Positions 8,407-16,225 are shown, numbered from the stretch's first letter. The stretch: DNA of 64,000 bases from Komagataeibacter melomenusus (GCF_013155395.1 NZ_JABJWC010000010.1:23722-87721), one strand, 5' to 3'. Notes: a model not told the origin generated them from the letters alone. Numbers and translations are program-made.

Positions 8407-9000
8407 ATGAAGATCGCAGAGAAACATCGCGCTGCCCGGCAGCACATTCTGGAAGCGGCCCGGCCGCTTATCGGCCAGCGTGGTTTCTCGGCCGTCGGTC
8501 TGGCGCAGATACTCGAAGTCGCGGGTATTCCCAAGGGGTCGTTCTACCATTACTTCGAATCAAAGGAAGCCTTTGGCGAGGCCCTGCTCCAGACCTATAT
8601 CGACGATTACCTGATAAAGATGGATGACATCCTGGGAAACGACGATGAGAACGCCGCACAGCGGATTACCCGCTACTGCCAGTTCTGGCGCGATACCCAT
8701 ATCGAAGGGCAGATCGGCAACAAATGCCTGATCGTAAAGCTGGCAGCGGAGGTCTCGGACCTGTCCGAACGGATGCGCGCCATTCTGGACGTTGGCACCC
8801 GTACTGTCATTGACCGGATCAGCACCGTCATTGCCAGAGGGCAGGAAGAAGGGTCTATCGGCAGCACACAATCCGCGCTGATGCTGGCGGCTTCCCTTTA
8901 TCAGCTCTGGCTGGGGTCGACGCTCATGGTGAAGATCACCCATAGTTCTCCGCCGTTTGATCATGCCTGGGAGGCAAGCAGGCTGCTTCTGGAAATCTAG
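8407..9000 (+). CDS. TetR-family electrophile-sensing repressor, NemR-like
   Basis: This is a 197-residue repressor with an N-terminal HTH (LAQILEVAGIPKGSFYHYFESKEAFGEALL, about 32-61) closely like E. coli NemR, including the FYHYF..SKEAFG stretch. NemR senses hypochlorite, methylglyoxal and quinones through Cys106, which can bond with Lys175. Here C107 (in NKCLIVKLAAEVSDLSERMR) and K176 (in WLGSTLMVKITHS) occupy the same places. It probably represses itself and the downstream reductase through the GACCGGTC sites at 8352, 9047 and 9065. The family assignment is strong; the inducer is inferred. Confidence 0.88.
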   Translation: MKIAEKHRAARQHILEAARPLIGQRGFSAVGLAQILEVAGIPKGSFYHYFESKEAFGEALLQTYIDDYLIKMDDILGNDDENAAQRITRYCQFWRDTHIEGQIGNKCLIVKLAAEVSDLSERMRAILDVGTRTVIDRISTVIARGQEEGSIGSTQSALMLAASLYQLWLGSTLMVKITHSSPPFDHAWEASRLLLEI

Positions 9001-9046
9001 CGTGTCGGACATGCCGCCAACGGCCTGTTCCGCGATTTTAATAGAT

Positions 9047-9076
9047 GACCGGTCTAATAGAGACGACCGGTCCAAT
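9047..9076. promoter_or_regulatory. Tandem TetR/NemR operators in front of the YqhD-type gene
   Basis: GACCGGTCTAAT (9047-9058) and GACCGGTCCAAT (9065-9076) repeat with an 18-base period, ending 10 bases before the ATG at 9087. Binding here would block transcription or the start region directly. The pairing with the single copy in front of the TetR gene makes a regulatory link likely. Confidence 0.65.
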
Positions 9077-9086
9077 AGGTGTGAAG

Positions 9087-10244
9087 ATGCAGAATTTCGA
9101 ATTCTACAACCCCACGCGGGTCCTGTTCGGTAAGGGCATGATCGCCCGTCTTGATGAACAGCTATCGCCCGAAGCCCGCGTGCTCGTGCTGTATGGTGGC
9201 GCCAGCGCCGAACGCAGCGGCACGCTGAATGAGGTCCGCGCGGCGCTGGGCAACCGGACCTTCCGTGAGTTTGGTGGTATTGAAGCCAACCCGACCTATG
9301 AAACCCTGATGAAGGCCGTGGCCATGGTGCGGGAAGAGAAGCTCGATTTCTTGCTGGCTGTGGGCGGCGGGTCGGTCATGGATGGCACCAAGTTCGTTGC
9401 CGCCGCCGTGCCGTATGAAGGCGAGCCGTGGGATATTCTGGTCAGCAAGGGCGAGGCCGCAAAAAAGGCGCTGCCGCTGGGCACCGTTGTCACCCTGCCC
9501 GCCACCGGGTCCGAAATGAACTGCCTGAGCGTGATTTCACGCCAGTCCACGGGCGACAAGCTGCTGTTCTCCAACCCGCTGGTCTATCCGCGCTTTTCCG
9601 TGCTGGATCCCATGCGCACCATGAGCCTGCCCATGAAGCAGGTCATCAACGGTGTCGTGGACTCCTTCGTGCATGTGATGGAGCAGTACATGACCTATCC
9701 GGTCGATGGCATGGCACAGGACCGCTTTTCCGAGGGGCTGCTGTCAAGCCTGGTGGAAATCGGGCCGCGTATTGTCGCAACACCGGATGATTATGACCTG
9801 CGCTCCAACCTCATGTGGGTTGCGACCCTGGCGCTGAATGGCCTGATCGGCGCAGGCGTGCCGCATGACTGGACCACGCACATGATTGGCCATGAAATCA
9901 CGGCGAAATACCATATCGACCACGCACGCACGCTGGCCATGGTGTTCCCTGCCCTGCTGAAGGTGCGCCGCACCGAAAAGCGCGCCAAGCTGCTGCAATA
10001 TGCCGCACGGGTGTGGAACCTGACCGAGGGCACGGAAGACCAGCGGATCGATGCCGTCATTCGCAAGACCGAGGAATTCTTCGAAAACCTTGGCGTGCCG
10101 ACCCGCCTGTCTGCCTACGACATCGGGGCTGAAGGCATCAACGACCTGGTTGGTCAGCTTGAAGATCACGGCATGACCCATCTGGGTGAAAACGGTGATG
10201 TCACGCTGGATGTCAGCCGCCAGATACTTGAAGCCGCCACCTGA
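9087..10244 (+). CDS. yqhD: YqhD-type NADPH-dependent aldehyde reductase (Fe-ADH superfamily)
   Basis: This metal-dependent reductase turns short aldehydes into alcohols with NADPH. The 385-residue protein follows E. coli YqhD along its length: PTRVLFGKGMIA, the nucleotide-binding VGGGSVMDGTKF, LPATGSEMN, and the metal ligands within VVDSFVHVMEQY and MIGHEITAKYHIDHARTLAMV. YqhD acts on methylglyoxal, furfural and lipid-peroxidation aldehydes. The start is set at 9087 because homology begins there (MQNFEFYNPTRVLFG); the frame is open further upstream to 9045 but that would overlap the operators. It lies downstream of the NemR-like gene and ends in a perfect hairpin. Confidence 0.92.
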   Translation: MQNFEFYNPTRVLFGKGMIARLDEQLSPEARVLVLYGGASAERSGTLNEVRAALGNRTFREFGGIEANPTYETLMKAVAMVREEKLDFLLAVGGGSVMDGTKFVAAAVPYEGEPWDILVSKGEAAKKALPLGTVVTLPATGSEMNCLSVISRQSTGDKLLFSNPLVYPRFSVLDPMRTMSLPMKQVINGVVDSFVHVMEQYMTYPVDGMAQDRFSEGLLSSLVEIGPRIVATPDDYDLRSNLMWVATLALNGLIGAGVPHDWTTHMIGHEITAKYHIDHARTLAMVFPALLKVRRTEKRAKLLQYAARVWNLTEGTEDQRIDAVIRKTEEFFENLGVPTRLSAYDIGAEGINDLVGQLEDHGMTHLGENGDVTLDVSRQILEAAT

Positions 10245-10261
10245 TTTCCACTGAACGACCA

Positions 10262-10290
10262 CCGGGATACGGCCACACGCCGTATCCCGG
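10262..10290. terminator. Hairpin downstream of the YqhD-type gene
   Basis: Arms 10262-10272 and 10280-10290 form a perfect 11-bp GC-rich stem with a 7-base loop, 17 bases after the stop. No T-run follows, so termination is likely but not certain. Confidence 0.55.
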
Positions 10291-10325
10291 ACATAACGGA
10301 CTATATTAAGGGACAGATATCCAAA

Positions 10326-11717
10326 ATGGCTTACGCATCAACCAATCCCTATACCAACGAAGTTGTCGCAACCTTCCCCGATGCAACGGATGCGGAAGTA
10401 CAGGCCGCACTGGCCGAAGCACATGCCGCTTTTGAAAGCTGGCGCGACACGTCCTTTGCCGACCGCGCAAAGGTCATGAACGCGGCGGCCGCCATCCTGC
10501 GCCGCGACATTGATAAATATGCCCGCCTTGGCACGCTGGAAATGGGCAAGCTGTTTGAAGAGTCAAAAAAGGAAGTCATTCTTTCCGCCGAGATTTTCGA
10601 ATACTATGCAAACCACGCTGAAGAACTGCTGAAGCCGGAAATCCTGCCCGTCGCCAACCCGGCGGAAGGCAAGCCCGTGCTGGTTCATGAACCGCTGGGC
10701 ATCGTGCTGGCGATCGAACCGTGGAACTTCCCCTTCTATCAGGTCGTGCGTATCATCGCGCCGCAGCTTTCGGCCGGTAATGCCGTGCTGCTCAAGCATG
10801 CCTCCAACCTGCCGCAGTGTGCCGCAGCCTTTGATACGCTGATGGCCGAAGCGGGTCTGCCCAAGGGCCTGTTCCGCAACCTGTATGCAGCCCGCCCCCA
10901 CACCGCCATGATCCTGAACGACCCGCGTGTGTGCGGTGTCGCCCTGACGGGTTCGGAAGGTGCGGGCACCGTTATCGCCGGCATTGCGGGCAAGGCGCTG
11001 AAAAAGGCGACCATGGAACTGGGCGGCGCGGATGCCTTCATCGTGCTGGATGACGCCGACGTGGAAAAGGCGGCCCGCTGGGCAGTGATCGGCCGCCACT
11101 GGAATGCCGGTCAGGTCTGTGTCTCGGCCAAGCGGCTGATCGTAGCAGATGCGGTTTATGACCAGTTCCTTGCCCTTTACAAGGAAGGTGTTGCCGCCCT
11201 GAAGGCCGGTGACCCGATGGACCCGGCCACCACACTGGCCCCCCTGTCCTCACAGGCCACAGCGAACGACCTGCGCGATCAGGTTACGCGGGCGATGGAC
11301 CTGGGTGCGAAGGTCGAGATCATCGGAGCACCAGTGCCCGAACAGGGTGCGTTTTTCCAGCCGCTGCTGATGTCCAACCTTGATGGGAAGAATGCAGCCC
11401 GTCACTGGGAATTCTTTGGCCCCGTAACCCAGATCTACCGTGCGAAGGACGAGGCGGACGCCATCCGCATTGCCAATGACTCCCCCTACGGGCTGGGTGG
11501 TTCCGTATTCACAAAGGACGAAGCGCGCGGTGCACGGGTGGCCCGTGCCATCCGCACCGGCATGGTGTTCATCAACCATCCGCTGTCGCCCAAGGCGGAC
11601 CTGCCGTTCGGTGGCATCAAGAACTCCGGCTATGGCCGTGAACTGATCGGTCTTGGCATCAAGGAGTTCATCAACCACAAGCTGATCAACGTCGTTGATA
11701 TCGACGCGGCGTTCTGA
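10326..11717 (+). CDS. NAD(P)-dependent aldehyde dehydrogenase, second paralogue
   Basis: This is a second ALDH (463 residues) of the same Sad/YneI-type branch as the one at 6853. Its key residues are E231 in TMELGGADAFIV and the catalytic C265 in NAGQVCVSAKR, and the substrate-side motif IEPWNFPFYQ is present at 130-139. The two share many stretches (for example LEMGKLFEESKKEV against VEMGKLFREAQAEV) but differ throughout, so they are paralogues and not a recent duplication. The hairpin between it and yqhD suggests it has its own promoter within 10291-10325. It probably serves the same aldehyde-clearing module with a different substrate range. Confidence 0.93.
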   Translation: MAYASTNPYTNEVVATFPDATDAEVQAALAEAHAAFESWRDTSFADRAKVMNAAAAILRRDIDKYARLGTLEMGKLFEESKKEVILSAEIFEYYANHAEELLKPEILPVANPAEGKPVLVHEPLGIVLAIEPWNFPFYQVVRIIAPQLSAGNAVLLKHASNLPQCAAAFDTLMAEAGLPKGLFRNLYAARPHTAMILNDPRVCGVALTGSEGAGTVIAGIAGKALKKATMELGGADAFIVLDDADVEKAARWAVIGRHWNAGQVCVSAKRLIVADAVYDQFLALYKEGVAALKAGDPMDPATTLAPLSSQATANDLRDQVTRAMDLGAKVEIIGAPVPEQGAFFQPLLMSNLDGKNAARHWEFFGPVTQIYRAKDEADAIRIANDSPYGLGGSVFTKDEARGARVARAIRTGMVFINHPLSPKADLPFGGIKNSGYGRELIGLGIKEFINHKLINVVDIDAAF

Positions 11718-11727
11718 CGAAACCGGC

Positions 11728-11759
11728 GCGACCGGGCACAACAATGTGTGCCCGGTCGC
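11728..11759. terminator. Perfect 13-bp hairpin after the second aldehyde dehydrogenase
   Basis: Arms 11728-11740 and 11747-11759 are exact complements with a 6-base loop, starting 11 bases after the stop codon. The stem is very stable; there is no T-run on either side. Confidence 0.6.
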
Positions 11760-11999
11760 ACCCATAATGGAAAACGGCAATAAACAGGCAGGCTGTACCA
11801 GTCTTTATTGAAAGTGGATCGAAGCAGGACATAAGTCTTGGTTCACATTTCACTTATGTATTCACACGTCCGCTTCGGCCCTTGCACGGCTGGCCTATAT
11901 GAACCGCGATCTCATCAGGGCATATGACGGCATCCGGGCAGGAAGGCACTGGCGAGAACACTGGTTTTTTTCAGCATTATGATGGGTTGACACAAAAAC
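11760..11999. other. Intergenic stretch with no gene seen
   Basis: About 240 bases separate the last cargo hairpin from the terminator of the small gene at 12018. It is AT-richer than the flanks and shows no family-bearing frame. Confidence 0.4.
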
Positions 12000-12000
12000 T

Positions 12001-12030
12001 GGAAAGAAAAGCCCCCGTCAGACGGGGGCC
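12001..12030 (-). terminator. Rho-independent terminator containing the stop codon of a small gene
   Basis: On the minus strand GCCCCCGTC and GACGGGGGC pair around the loop that includes the TGA stop of the 45-codon gene, and TTTTCTTT follows directly. It is a textbook intrinsic terminator, with the unusual feature that the stop codon lies inside the hairpin. Confidence 0.85.
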
Positions 12031-12155
12031 TCGGCATCACGGCGTGCGAGCGCTTCTCTGAGTTCCCGCTCGACCTGTCGGCGCTCGCGGCGGCTCAGGT
12101 GAAAGCTGGTCAGTTCGTTACGCAGCGCGTGGATGGTATCGTTGAGTGTGATCAT
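12018..12155 (-). CDS. Small basic/acidic protein of 45 residues, unknown function
   Basis: A frame from ATG at 12155 encodes MITLNDTIHALRNELTSFHL followed by SRRERRQVERELREALARRD and AEAPV. The second half is strongly charged and predicted helical, with RRERRQ suggesting contact with nucleic acid or a partner protein. Support for reality is good: an AAAGGAGCAGG ribosome site lies directly upstream, and an intrinsic terminator overlaps its stop codon. A structured leader (12263-12302) like those before two other genes of the element lies 107 bases upstream. I do not recognise the family. Confidence 0.7.
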   Translation of the reverse strand: MITLNDTIHALRNELTSFHLSRRERRQVERELREALARRDAEAPV

Positions 12156-12262
12156 TGTCCTGCTCCTTTCGTTTTTCGAAGACAGGACAGACAGTTCATG
12201 CCCGGGCGGACCGGGTCAGGGATCGCCGCAGGCGACCGGCTTGCCGGCGCGTGGGGGAGCCG

Positions 12263-12302
12263 ATTTTGTCTGGTGCGCCCGTTACGGGGCACCAGGCAAA
12301 AT
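12263..12302. repeat. Structured leader hairpin (copy 1 of 3)
   Basis: Arms 12263-12276 and 12289-12302 form a 14-bp stem with one G-T pair and a 12-base loop, starting ATTTTG and ending CAAAAT. Similar AT-tipped, GC-cored hairpins stand at 16787-16836 and 19750-19799, each 107-127 bases upstream of a minus-strand gene of the element. The remaining bases of 12156-12552 show nothing else clear. Confidence 0.55.
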
Positions 12303-12552
12303 TGGAGGGACCGTGCGTCCTTGACGCGGTTCGCTTCGCGCATGGTACGATGGGAAGGCTGAGGGAAAGCCCTATCCTCCGGCCCGCCCTTCATGCCAAA
12401 ACCTGCTGGCAAAACACAGGCTACGGTTGAACAGTGCGAAGCTTCGTTCACCCTGCCTATCCCGAGAACGCGGGGATTTCAGCGCTGTGACTGGACCTGA
12501 CCGTATTCTTTCGAGTATTTTATGTACAGGAAACCCGGTCAGAAAAGGCCCC

Positions 12553-12789
12553 ATGATGATCCCTGCCAATGAATGCGAACGCAAAGGCGACGCCTGGATG
12601 GCTAAAGCCCTGAATCCAAGCAAAAATGCGCATGAACGCCTGAAAGCGGCGAAGGCGGCAATGTTCGCCTATGAAGATGCCCGCAAGCTGTTTCCGGCTG
12701 GTAGCGAAGACAGCGACCGGGCGCGCAAAAAAGGATACAGGGCACATGACATGGCCAACCGGCCAGTCGATGAATGGGCCTCAGAATAA
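12553..12789 (+). CDS. Hypothetical protein, 78 residues
   Basis: The frame begins MMIPANECERKGDAWMAKAL and is rich in Ala and Lys, with a central helix-like stretch AHERLKAAKAAMFAYEDARK. The start at 12553 is chosen because AAAAGG precedes it; the open frame continues upstream to 12427 without a ribosome site. There is no signal peptide or membrane segment. I do not recognise the family. Its codon usage is consistent with coding, but it stands alone between weakly coding stretches. Confidence 0.5.
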   Translation: MMIPANECERKGDAWMAKALNPSKNAHERLKAAKAAMFAYEDARKLFPAGSEDSDRARKKGYRAHDMANRPVDEWASE

Positions 12790-13486
12790 AATGTGAATGG
12801 CCCTGAAAATCAGGCAGCGGAGTAATCGTGAAGCGCTACCGCTATTCCGAAAGAGAAGGCGGGTCACCCGAAGTGTAACACTACCGATACATCCGCAGAC
12901 CGTCCCGAAAGTTCATAGCCGCAGGAACAGAATTGAAAAATCCTGCGACGAATTCGAGCGCCTGATAAGGGCCAGCCAAACCACAACGTAGCGACATGAG
13001 TGGCGAAGAAAAGCTTACATGGTATGAAAGCATAAATTCCATTCAGGTCGAAGATCTGCATCCTGCTGACGTCTTGAACGGCGTCGACCTGAGTTGGTGA
13101 CCGTCGCAAGGCGCGCGGTCATCGTCGAACCAAATGTGTGATGGCGTCGGCAAGCTTGCCGAAGAGTAACCGAAGCAGTGTTGCCGCACTAGAACTGCCG
13201 TTGCCGATAAACACTACGCGGTTGGGTGCGTGGGCAGTCGATGTGTGTTTTGCGCATCGGTCATGGGAATCAATTGCCTTGCCATAATGAACTGCCGTTT
13301 GGAGGGGAGGACGCCTCACCATGCCCGAAGCAGGGATCAATGATGTCGATCCGGTCGGGAAGCAGTCAGGTCGGCCGCCAGTTGTCATGCATCGGTCGAG
13401 GCATAACGATGCGGATTGCCTTGATGCGGGTAATCTGGCGGTCGTAAATGATCTTCATAAGAAGGAAGCTGTCTGTCCTCGCTCAT
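12790..13486. other. Long region without a supported gene
   Basis: Nearly 700 bases hold only short frames without ribosome sites or family motifs. One 34-codon frame at 12996-13100 (MSGEEKLTWYESINSIQVED...) has protein-like composition and might be a gene fragment. The region may be decayed sequence at a former insertion boundary. Confidence 0.4.
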
Positions 13487-13521
13487 CGGCGGGTTTCAGG
13501 ACAGCGCCGTGAAACCCGCCG
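13487..13521 (-). terminator. Hairpin downstream of mscS
   Basis: Arms 13487-13498 and 13510-13521 form a perfect 12-bp stem with an 11-base loop, 4 bases after the mscS stop on the minus strand. No T-run follows. Confidence 0.5.
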
Positions 13522-13524
13522 TGG

Positions 13525-14337
13525 TCATGCAGCAGCCCGCGCTGTGACTCCAAGACGATATCCATTCTTCTGGAGCACTTTAATCGAGGCCTCGGAATAT
13601 TTCGCAACCAGTCCCGAGACATCACCAGGTGCGCACCAGAACCCCAACGTGACCTGAATATTTGCCGGTTTTGGCAGAAAAGACACTGACGGCGCGGGAT
13701 TCTTGAGTACCTGCGTGTCATTCTCCGTAAGACCCAGCAACAGTGCCCGGGCCTTGTCCAGATCGTCCTGGTAATCAATCAGCAGGCTGACCGAACCGGC
13801 AAGCCGGTCTGACTCCGAGCTGTTGATCACGATGTTGTTCGACAATGTTCCATTGGGGATGTAAATGATCTCATTATTGGCATCAAGCAGCACGGTACGG
13901 AACATCTCGATTGATGTAACCGTTCCCGAACTGCCCCCCGCCGCAATCGAATCCCCAACCTTGAACGGGCGAAACAGCAGGATCAGCACGCCACCAGCAA
14001 AATTGGCGAGGCTACCCTGTAATGCCATGCCTACCGCCAGACCGGCGGCACCCAGAACCGCCACGAACGATGTTGTTGCAATGCCGACCATGGATGCCAC
14101 ACTGATCAGCAGTAGAGCTTTCAGAAACAGCCCGACCACACTCAGCAGGAATCCGCGCAATGTCGGCTCTATATGACTGGCTTCCATCATCCGGCCCATC
14201 GCCCGCGTTACGGCGTTGACGAGCTTCCAGCCCACAAAAAGAACGATCAGAGCCAGAAAGAACTGACTTGCATATCCGAGTATAAGCGGAAGCAATCCGT
14301 CAACCTGATCCAGAATGGAATGAATCTGCTTTTCCAT
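13525..14337 (-). CDS. MscS-family mechanosensitive ion channel
   Basis: This 270-residue inner-membrane channel releases solutes on osmotic downshock. It has two N-terminal membrane segments (about 17-38 and 62-85), then the pore-lining TM3 with the typical Gly/Ala packing AVLGAAGLAVGMALQGSLANFAGG (about 93-116). The beta-domain follows (LLFRPFKVGDSIAAGGSSGTVTSIEMFRTVL, then the PNG motif in IYIPNGTLSNNIVIN). Length and order match the short MscS branch of E. coli (286 residues). It sits on the minus strand alone in the mobile element and is likely cargo for osmotic stress; a function tied to the ICE is not indicated. Confidence 0.93.
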   Translation of the reverse strand: MEKQIHSILDQVDGLLPLILGYASQFFLALIVLFVGWKLVNAVTRAMGRMMEASHIEPTLRGFLLSVVGLFLKALLLISVASMVGIATTSFVAVLGAAGLAVGMALQGSLANFAGGVLILLFRPFKVGDSIAAGGSSGTVTSIEMFRTVLLDANNEIIYIPNGTLSNNIVINSSESDRLAGSVSLLIDYQDDLDKARALLLGLTENDTQVLKNPAPSVSFLPKPANIQVTLGFWCAPGDVSGLVAKYSEASIKVLQKNGYRLGVTARAAA

Positions 14338-14691
14338 GACTATCCCTGATTTATATTTATCATGTATTGCGTAGTAAAATACGCAATCTGCTTCACATTG
14401 TAAGCCGTTTCAAGCCAGTTCGTCACCACTGCATTTTTACAAGATAATTTCAGGAACAACGTGGTTCATCCAGCACAGGATACTATTTCCGTATTCATCG
14501 TTTCAGTCAGATAGAATGAACATTTCCCAAGGCTGGCCTGAACGGACCAGGCACCGATCATGACTTCGATAGGGAGACCTGAAAAAACATATGAAACATC
14601 AAAAATGATACGGAAACGCCATAGACTTTCACGATGCCTGAACTGTCGTATATCCTCCATCTGACGACCAATAACGGATCGACCAAATGAT
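14338..14691. other. Intergenic region between the FseA-like gene and mscS
   Basis: About 350 AT-richer bases probably hold the mscS promoter. No gene or repeat could be supported. Confidence 0.4.
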
Positions 14692-15463
14692 TCATATCCG
14701 TTCCCGAAACGGATGCAGCAACAGACGACGATAATTCCTCTGTCTCATGGAATTGGCAAGCCGGGCCAGACGATCCATGCGTGCCTGCAGGTCATGCCCG
14801 ATCCAGTCCCGTGCAGAAATGGCTTCCCGCCGAAACAGGACTGGTGCCATCTCGCGACGACTGGCCCCTGCCCCGCTTCCATCCAGAAAACGCAGGGCAA
14901 GAATCAGTCGGTCCCGGCGCGCTGGCGACAGTATGGTGGGATCATAACCGGCACTCTGCCCCATGGCGGCACGCCACAGTTGCAGGGCCGCAGCAATACG
15001 GATTTCAAACAGGCGATCAAAAGGCAGAAGAACTGCCCCTCCGTTGCTTTCCGGAGTAAGAGCCAGGACGTGCAATGTTGTTCCGGCCAGATGAATGACA
15101 GTTTCGGTGTTTCCGACTGCCTGTGTCGCCTCCGGCAGAGTTGACCGAAAACCCAAGCGGTCGTCAGTCAGGTCCACCGGCATCGTGGTCAGAACCGTCA
15201 CGCCCGGAAACGCGCGCGCCGTCCAAACCGCAGATGACGGCACTTCCGCATGATCCGCAGGGTCGAAATCGCAACCCCCAGTGCCGGGCGAAGGCCTCGG
15301 CGTCATCGGAATGCAGCGTTCCTGCCTGTGTCGCAAGCTGAAGCCTGCGCCGGTCGTGCTGGAAATCTGAATTACGGCACAGAAACTGCAGGGCAAAGGC
15401 AGGGGCGTTGAGTGACCGCAGGCTCTCGTACGCGCCCGCCGATCGCCAGTTGGCGCGGCTCAT
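14692..15463 (-). CDS. fseA: FseA-like ICE activator (DUF6499 + DUF2285) made by +1 frameshift
   Basis: The gene is split in two overlapping frames. The first, from ATG 15463 with a GGAGA site upstream, encodes a DUF6499-like domain (NWRSAGAYESLRSLNAPAFA...NSDFQHDRRRL...AFARHWGLRF) and stops at 15164. The second frame gives DPADHAEV...VWTARAFPGVTVL and then the DUF2285/RovC-like domain ALRFLDGSGAGASRREMAPVLF...DWIGHDLQARMDRLARL...RRLLL, ending at 14692. Reading TTT then slipping one base at 15265-15268 joins HWGLRF to DPADH, giving 256 residues in the order seen in single-frame relatives. In ICEMlSymR7A the fused Msi172-Msi171 product FseA activates excision and transfer and is made by programmed +1 frameshifting. 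An accidental frameshift mutation is the alternative. Confidence 0.8.
15265..15268 (-). promoter_or_regulatory. Candidate +1 slippery site (TTT C) in the FseA-like gene
   Basis: On the minus strand the zero frame reads TTG CGA TTT CGA CCC. The Phe tRNA on TTT can move one base forward to TTC, which its GAA anticodon pairs better, while the next zero-frame codon CGA is slow to decode. After the slip the frame continues GAC CCT GCG, exactly where the second domain begins. Confidence 0.65.
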
Positions 15464-15594
15464 GGCGTCATCTCCGATGCAGAACGGGGGTAACAGGGCG
15501 AGCATTCGCCCCGCCCGATTATGTCCGTAGATGACCGTTCGCGCTATCCCTGCGCACCGCAAGACCCGTTGCGGTTGATGCAACGGGCCAAGGG

Positions 15595-15873
15595 TCAGTT
15601 GGGGGCACCGCCACGCAGGAGATGACGGAAACCATGAGACGTCATCCAGTGTGCCCGGGCAAGATGGCTCATCCAGCACTGCCGGGTACGCTCCGGATCG
15701 ACCGCGGGATCACGGTGCAGGACCAAGCGGGCAACATCCTGCCAGTCGGCCTGGTCGGCTTCTGCATCCAGTAGCCGCAGATAGGTGATCAGGTGCTGCT
15801 CGTCATACCCGGTCAGATAGGTGGCTTCAGGGGCGACATCAGCAACCGCAGGGTCGCGTGGCGGCTTGTCCAT
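15595..15873 (-). CDS. Small DUF2285-like protein, candidate QseM-type antiactivator
   Basis: This 92-residue protein has the compact motif YDEQHLITYLRLLDAEADQADW, then ARLVLHRDP, then CWMSHLARAHWMTSHGFRHLL. It is a short relative of the DUF2285 family widely linked to ICEs. In ICEMlSymR7A a small protein of this kind, QseM, binds and blocks TraR and FseA and so keeps the element quiet. Here it lies 132 bases upstream of the FseA-like gene and 10 bases downstream of an HTH gene on the same strand, an order that supports a QseC-QseM-FseA switch. The functional label rests on domain type and context, not on closeness to QseM that I can measure. Confidence 0.7.
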   Translation of the reverse strand: MDKPPRDPAVADVAPEATYLTGYDEQHLITYLRLLDAEADQADWQDVARLVLHRDPAVDPERTRQCWMSHLARAHWMTSHGFRHLLRGGAPN

Positions 15874-15883
15874 GGCAGGTTAC

Positions 15884-16168
15884 TCAGGAGCGGTTGCGGG
15901 GACGATGACGGTCAGTCTGCCCTGCCACTGGATCGGAAGTCCCGTTAAGAAACATGACGCCGTGGCCCCTGTCGGATGTGATGAAGAGGATCCCTGCTGT
16001 TTCCAGTGCGCGACGGACCTGATCCGCAGTGCTCTCATGAACGGCCAGACCGCGCTCGGACTCAAGCCGCTTGAGGGCAGTCAGCGCTACAAGGGCGTGC
16101 GTGGCAAGCTCTTCCTGCGTCCAGTTCAGCAGGGCCCGTGCCGCCCGGACTTGTCGGCCAGTGATCAT
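15884..16168 (-). CDS. XRE/Cro-type HTH regulator, candidate QseC-like
   Basis: This 94-residue DNA-binding protein carries an XRE helix-turn-helix at about residues 5-60: GRQVRAARALLNWTQEELATHALVALTALKRLESERG. The C-terminal part (VRRALETAGILFITSDRGHGVMF) is the small beta-like tail common in plasmid and ICE XRE regulators. It heads a probable two-gene unit with the DUF2285-like protein. A perfect palindrome (16211-16225) lies 43 bases upstream of the start and is a natural autoregulatory operator. The QseC comparison is by context. Confidence 0.82.
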   Translation of the reverse strand: MITGRQVRAARALLNWTQEELATHALVALTALKRLESERGLAVHESTADQVRRALETAGILFITSDRGHGVMFLNGTSDPVAGQTDRHRPRNRS

Positions 16169-16210
16169 CCATGATCACATCCGACAGACTGACGGCCCGC
16201 ACCAGAAATA

Positions 16211-16225
16211 CGACTATATTAGTCG
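16211..16225. promoter_or_regulatory. Palindromic operator upstream of the XRE regulator
   Basis: CGACTA and TAGTCG flank TAT in a perfect palindrome, and a further AGTCG half-site occurs at 16232-16236. Its position just upstream of the HTH gene suits autoregulation. Confidence 0.55.

Noticed and set aside
12996..13100. 34-codon frame starting MSGEEKLTWYES
   Set aside because: Protein-like composition but no ribosome site or known family; may be a gene fragment, so only mentioned under the gap.
13119..13388. Minus-strand frame of 89 codons
   Set aside because: No family features, no ribosome site, and plus-strand frames over the same bases are equally long.
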